From positions 595,001 to 659,000 of the forward strand of contig NZ_AHMM02000017.1 in NCBI RefSeq assembly GCF_000243675.2: 64,000 bases of DNA. The letters run 5' to 3'. A program made the position numbers and the translations under genes. The DNA is from Leptospira inadai serovar Lyme str. 10 (GTDB lineage Bacteria; Spirochaetota; Leptospiria; Leptospirales; Leptospiraceae). The notes under the pieces were generated by a model. It was given only the letters and a program-made list of their open reading frames with translations, made no database searches and had not been told where the DNA came from. Positions within the stretch are counted from its first letter, which is position 1. Each line of letters begins with the position of its first letter. Positions 59,693 to 64,000 of the stretch are shown here, one piece after another.

Positions 59693-62600
59693 TTAAGGAC
59701 AGCTGATGGTATTTCCCGGATTAGTGGCGTATGCTCCTTGAAATTGCAAGCCGGCAAACAGGAACGGATAGGTCTGCGTACTCGGAATCGGCTGAGTTAA
59801 AAGCTTAATCTTATCCGTGGTGGTATTGAGATTACAAACCTGGGAAGCATTCGAAGGATTTGTCAACGTAGCCAAGCTGGCCTTTGAAGGAAGAGGAATC
59901 TGACCCAAGATATTATTCACAAGAGGAATAATCAAAGACGGAATCAACGGGCTAACCACCGTCAGAACTCCCTGAGGATCGATTCCGAACGGATTATATT
60001 GAGTTCCTTCCAAGATATCTAGAGTGTAAGACATACTGGCAGGATCGATAATCAAGCTGAGAGCATTCAGATTGCTGTAACCCGTAACGCCGGACGGCTG
60101 AATAAAGGGTGTAAACTTGATGGTTCCGAGAGCCTTAAAGCTTGCTCTTGCAGTGTTGATCAAATATTTAGGTCCGCTTGCAGGAACTCCGTAAATTCTT
60201 AATTCAAGATCCGTAAAGTTCACTTCAAGCTGAGGGATCGCGGATCCGGAAGGCACTTGCTTAAGACTGCCGTTCGGCGCATGGATCGCCCAAAGATCGA
60301 TTTCCACTCCGTCGGTACCATTTACGGTGATCGTCTGAGTCGGATTGGAAGGATTCAATCCCGTCAAACTGGGAAAGCCCGGAGCCAGAATATTAATGAT
60401 AGCGGATGCCTGTAATAACGTTTTCGTTAATTGAAACAAGGCACCGTTTCCTGCATAGGTTTGAATTTGGTTGATAAACGCAGCGTTCAAGGCTAAGTTA
60501 AATGCCCCGTTCTGCCAGAGACTATAAGCCGCTTGAGTCACAGTATCCGCACTCAAACCCAACAGTAATCCCGGAGTTGCATTACTCTGGGAAAAAAGAT
60601 ACGTCTTCGCGTTCTGAATCGCGGTAACTCCCGCCGCTCCGGTGGGTGCCGTACTTACAAATCCAGTCGCGGCGTATTGGCCGTGATAATTCGGATTGGA
60701 AGAAAGCAATCGACTGCTCGGTTTTGCTACTAAGGCAATGTTCGCCGAAGCCACGATTCCCCTATTGGAACCCGATTGTTGTACCGCCGCATCCGAAGAA
60801 ACCTGCAACGAAAGAATTAAGGGGAAATTCGCCAAAGGTGCCGGAAGATAATTGGGAAGATCCAATTCCAATCCCGGATTGTTCAAAGATTGAAGAACCG
60901 CGTTCAAAGCGTTAACCGACACGCGCTCCACGATATCCAATAAAAGCGATTGAGTGATCGCAGGTGTTACCTGGGGAACAGCGTTCGTAGCGATCATGTT
61001 CGTGATCGGCCCGAGGAAAGATCCGAGACCGCTCGTAGAATCCTGCAGACTCATGGACGCGGTATTCAAATTCTGCCACCAAGGAGAGACGTAAAAGTTA
61101 CCCGTAATCGGATCGTTCGGATCGAAAGGATAGAGTCCGTTGGGGGATTTATTCGAGCTCGTATATCGATTGATTTGAACGTTGATATTTCCGCTCGAAT
61201 CGAACCAAGTCGTTGCCTTTGCCCTCGCAAGTCTCGGCGTATAAGGACCGCTTCCGTTTACGGTCGAATTAGTGGTAAAATAGAAATCCTGTCCGTTTCC
61301 GATTAAGCAAGCCAAAACGGTACAATCGTGAGTCAGCCCGATTACAGCCAAGTCGATGACGGAATACTCTCCGTAAATATCGATACCGATCGATCCATTA
61401 CCTAAAACATAAAAGGAATCCGTAATATTGCTGGATCCATCCGGCGCAGTGGGAGGTATGCTAATTCCCGGGATGAAGACATCCAAATACATCGGTAAAT
61501 TTCCAAGACCGAGAACGCTCGCGACTACGTTAAACGCTCCGCCGTTCGGATTTCCGCCGCAATAACCGTCCCCGTATTGTCCGGAATTATCGCCGTAATT
61601 GCGAATATAGGTTATCGAACCCTGGTAATAATTAATGCATCGAGAGGATAAATTCGACGCACTATTCGTGGAAGGAGTCGAAGCAAAATCGTTAAAGCTT
61701 TGGTTGGCAACCTTGAAATCGGCATGCGCGAACTTCTGCAGAATTTGACCGAAGAGAGCCATCGTCTGCGTCTGATCCATAACCGTAGTCGAGACTCCGG
61801 TAAGCAATCCGTACGGATTCGAGTTCACCGGACCGTAATTGAAGGAGAAATACCTGTTGAATACCTCTCCGGTAACCGTGGTGATTTGGTAGTAGTAGGA
61901 ATTCCCGCCTATAAATGCGTATAAACCGGGAGTAGAACTCAATCTGGCATCCGCAATCAGGTCCAAATTGGACGCAACAGGACTGGACATCGAGCAAGTG
62001 CCGGTACATATCGTGTATTGGTCCGTCGAACCCATATGGTTTAGAGTGATCGACTGGATCGGATTAGCACCGCTGATGGGATTCGCGAAATTGCTGGTCA
62101 CATAAAGATGAGTATTCGTCGTAAATGTAATATCTTTTCCGCTCGTATTTCCCCAGCCTAACGAAACATTAGAGTAAGCCCCGACAGTAGCCGCCGTATT
62201 GATAAAATAATCCGGTTCTGTCGTAAATTGAACTTGGTATGGAATCAGCGCCAGTCCGCCGGAAGTAAGGGAATTTACGGTTAAAGTAAACGTATAAGTC
62301 GTGTTAGGGGCCAATTCTCTATACGGATCGAAGATCAGCCTGGTTCCCGAAGCCCAATGAAAAATTCCTCCTTTACCCGGACCGGGTAAAGGATTGTTAA
62401 GCGAATCCACCAACGAAAAGTCGGATTGAACGGATGCCTGGCTCATGGATTTTGAAAACCGAATTTCCAGACTTTTATAACGATTTACGCCTTGGAAAGA
62501 ACTCACGAATAAAATTGCGCTCGGTCCGCTGGCTCCGAAATTTGCGGGTAAAGAAGCGGGAGTATCCAAGGGCGAATACACGCTACCGCTGACTCCTTGC

Positions 62601-62770
62601 GGAAGATTTCCTCCCTGATCGGTAACGATACCGAACGAAGATAAGAGAGCCGCAAACATACCGCCCGAGCCCTTTTTGGAACCGGAACAAGAAATCGTTA
62701 GAGTCCCTATAAGGAATAAGAATATTCCTAGGTTTTTTAAGCCGACTCTTTTTATATTGAAGCGTTCCAT
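59693..62770 (-). CDS. Large surface/periplasmic lipoprotein with Ig-like domain
   Basis: 1025 residues. Lipobox LTISCSGSK with the acylated Cys near residue 28. Residues ~90-190 (RFSKSMSQASVQSDFSLVDS, PNTTYTFTLTVNS, PYQVQFTTEP) match a bacterial Ig-like Big_5/SbsA-type fold. The long remainder is beta-rich and Asn/Ser/Gly-rich with no recognised domain; a C-terminal pair of cysteines is visible. It follows a companion gene after 19 bases and is presumably exported to the outer membrane. Function unknown. Confidence 0.75.
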   Translation of the reverse strand: MERFNIKRVGLKNLGIFLFLIGTLTISCSGSKKGSGGMFAALLSSFGIVTDQGGNLPQGVSGSVYSPLDTPASLPANFGASGPSAILFVSSFQGVNRYKSLEIRFSKSMSQASVQSDFSLVDSLNNPLPGPGKGGIFHWASGTRLIFDPYRELAPNTTYTFTLTVNSLTSGGLALIPYQVQFTTEPDYFINTAATVGAYSNVSLGWGNTSGKDITFTTNTHLYVTSNFANPISGANPIQSITLNHMGSTDQYTICTGTCSMSSPVASNLDLIADARLSSTPGLYAFIGGNSYYYQITTVTGEVFNRYFSFNYGPVNSNPYGLLTGVSTTVMDQTQTMALFGQILQKFAHADFKVANQSFNDFASTPSTNSASNLSSRCINYYQGSITYIRNYGDNSGQYGDGYCGGNPNGGAFNVVASVLGLGNLPMYLDVFIPGISIPPTAPDGSSNITDSFYVLGNGSIGIDIYGEYSVIDLAVIGLTHDCTVLACLIGNGQDFYFTTNSTVNGSGPYTPRLARAKATTWFDSSGNINVQINRYTSSNKSPNGLYPFDPNDPITGNFYVSPWWQNLNTASMSLQDSTSGLGSFLGPITNMIATNAVPQVTPAITQSLLLDIVERVSVNALNAVLQSLNNPGLELDLPNYLPAPLANFPLILSLQVSSDAAVQQSGSNRGIVASANIALVAKPSSRLLSSNPNYHGQYAATGFVSTAPTGAAGVTAIQNAKTYLFSQSNATPGLLLGLSADTVTQAAYSLWQNGAFNLALNAAFINQIQTYAGNGALFQLTKTLLQASAIINILAPGFPSLTGLNPSNPTQTITVNGTDGVEIDLWAIHAPNGSLKQVPSGSAIPQLEVNFTDLELRIYGVPASGPKYLINTARASFKALGTIKFTPFIQPSGVTGYSNLNALSLIIDPASMSYTLDILEGTQYNPFGIDPQGVLTVVSPLIPSLIIPLVNNILGQIPLPSKASLATLTNPSNASQVCNLNTTTDKIKLLTQPIPSTQTYPFLFAGLQFQGAYATNPGNTISCP

Positions 62771-62789
62771 ACTCTTCCTCTCTAATCCA

Positions 62790-64000
62790 TCATCTCAAAG
62801 AAAACATTACGTTCAGATCGTCGAAATAAGTCGACGTCGGTTGACCCGTATTCCAGTTATCGTAAAAGTAATAACCTTCCGGACTGAACTTTCTTCCGTT
62901 TTGGTATATGTCCGCAAGTTCGCCGATCAAGGTTCCCGCGGAAAATAAGAACGACGTGTTATCGTATGCCTGCGTCTGAATCAGTTGCGAATTTAATAAA
63001 GTTTTAAAGTCTTGAAACAAATCCGTGACCGCAAAATTCGGATTCATAAATGCATTGGCTTCGAGGTAGGAGAAAAACGCACCCGGGACGGCCAGATAGT
63101 ATCCTGTTCCGTACAAATTTTTACCGTAGGGAGCGATCGCCGTCAAAACCGGAGGCAAACTTTGAGTCAATAAATTCGTGATTGTGTAAGTGCCCGTGTG
63201 ATTCGGGTGGTTCACTAGGGACGCTAAAAGATCCAAAGTATTCTGGATATCGGTATACGACGGCTGTATATTGATGAGCAGATCCAGGAGAAAATCCAGG
63301 GATTTAACGACCGACCAGCCGGACGAACTCGACATATAGTCCCTGACATTGCCCGCAAAATTACTCACATCATCCCATGTGGAATCGTAAATATTGGCCG
63401 ATCTCGGAGCAAAATAAGTGGAGCCTCCTCCGCATACGAATGTCGGATCCGGGTTACAGAATAATTGCGGATTCGGATATTCCACGATATGATCCCGGAA
63501 CCAATAAATCACTCCGCCTTGTATATCGAACTTTGTCGGACAGAGAGTTTGGAACGAGGTATCGTCCGTGGCCCCTGCACACTCGGAAATTAAAAGCGTC
63601 TCCCCCATAATATTCTCTAATGCAGGCGTGATTAAAGCGAAGGAATCCGCATGTGAAGCGTCGCCTAACTGAGCCAAGAATTGGGCCAACCCCGAAACCA
63701 ATCTAGTTTTACTGATTAAGTTCAGCATCCCGTCCTGAAAGCGTCTCGTATTCTCGGTCAGAATGCTGATAAAAGAACGGTACGTATCATCCGGTTGATA
63801 ATCCGATATTCCGCCGCTAGGGTTTCTCAATCCGTACGCGATACCGTTCATACGAATCTGGTAGATGGAAGGAGGAGTCGGATTGGTCACGGCTCCTCCA
63901 GTCGTATCCGGTCCGTAAAATGCATACGGGCGGGAAAGAAGCTCCGCTAATCTGGACAAAATCGAAACCGGATTCTGAGGAGTGGCGGTTGTTTGGCCGC
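62790..64000 (-). CDS. Hypothetical protein, C-terminal part
   Basis: The frame is open to the right edge of the window, so the start is outside; about 402 residues are visible. The sequence is rich in aromatic and Asn/Ser residues (FSYLEANAFMNPNFAVTDLF) with cysteines near CAGATDDTSFQTLC and LFCNPDPTFVCGGG that suggest a secreted protein. No family recognised. It lies 19 bases upstream of the large lipoprotein gene, on the same strand, and the two are probably one operon. Confidence 0.65.
   Translation of the reverse strand, partial: GQTTATPQNPVSILSRLAELLSRPYAFYGPDTTGGAVTNPTPPSIYQIRMNGIAYGLRNPSGGISDYQPDDTYRSFISILTENTRRFQDGMLNLISKTRLVSGLAQFLAQLGDASHADSFALITPALENIMGETLLISECAGATDDTSFQTLCPTKFDIQGGVIYWFRDHIVEYPNPQLFCNPDPTFVCGGGSTYFAPRSANIYDSTWDDVSNFAGNVRDYMSSSSGWSVVKSLDFLLDLLINIQPSYTDIQNTLDLLASLVNHPNHTGTYTITNLLTQSLPPVLTAIAPYGKNLYGTGYYLAVPGAFFSYLEANAFMNPNFAVTDLFQDFKTLLNSQLIQTQAYDNTSFLFSAGTLIGELADIYQNGRKFSPEGYYFYDNWNTGQPTSTYFDDLNVMFSLR

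Overview
The window reads as chromosomal DNA of a Leptospira species. The coding style (many TTG/GTG starts, moderate GC, lipobox lipoproteins with Asn-Cys or Ser-Cys, DUF6941 and Leptospira-type hypothetical proteins) and the gene content fit this genus. A complete Cas12a locus is present. The only Leptospira Cas12a I know of from the literature is that of L. inadai, so an L. inadai-like, intermediate-clade strain is my best guess; this is inference and no search was run.

Layout. 1-4.7 kb: permease end, membrane protein, condensation-domain acyltransferase, fatty-acid desaturase and a membrane-anchored AraC regulator. 4.7-6.1 kb: gene-free repeat zone with a group II intron relic (4713-5441) inside a dispersed repeat, plus a 372-bp tandem duplication. 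6.2-16 kb: acyl-CoA dehydrogenase, GH18-like protein, lipoprotein plus subtilase, Bcp-PepA pair, PIN/RHH toxin-antitoxin pair and a lytic transglycosylase. 16-21 kb: ferredoxin-MBL protein, solute-binding protein, acetoacetyl-CoA synthetase, QueD-like and DUF1858 proteins. 22-28.3 kb: rod-shape operon mreB-mreC-mreD-mrdA-rodA, divergent from a Ppx/GppA phosphatase. 30.07-36.45 kb: type V-A CRISPR-Cas, all on the minus strand: cas12a, cas4, cas1, cas2, leader, then an array of 10 spacers. It is clearly more AT-rich than its surroundings and is bordered by an IS3-type transposase relic and by copies of the dispersed repeat.

37-50.6 kb: return to core metabolism: 2-oxoglutarate dehydrogenase in the order sucB-lpdA-sucA, class A PBP with an overlapping MBL hydrolase, rhomboid protease, lipoate ligase-like protein and glyA. 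50.7-53.7 kb: a small toxin/defence island with one apparently intact winged-helix plus nucleotidyltransferase pair and two decayed modules (MNT-HEPN, and a zeta toxin with two frameshifts). 54-59.6 kb: a tiny secreted protein, an SDR, a LytS/LytTR two-component system and, divergent from it, a porin-like protein with a FecR/CXXCH protein. 59.7-64 kb: a large lipoprotein and the end of a companion protein that runs off the window.

The strongest system is the Cas12a locus. The least ordinary observations are the group II relic whose in-silico removal restores an intact repeat copy, the MITE-like families, the wHTH-nucleotidyltransferase pair, and the CXXCH motif on a FecR protein.
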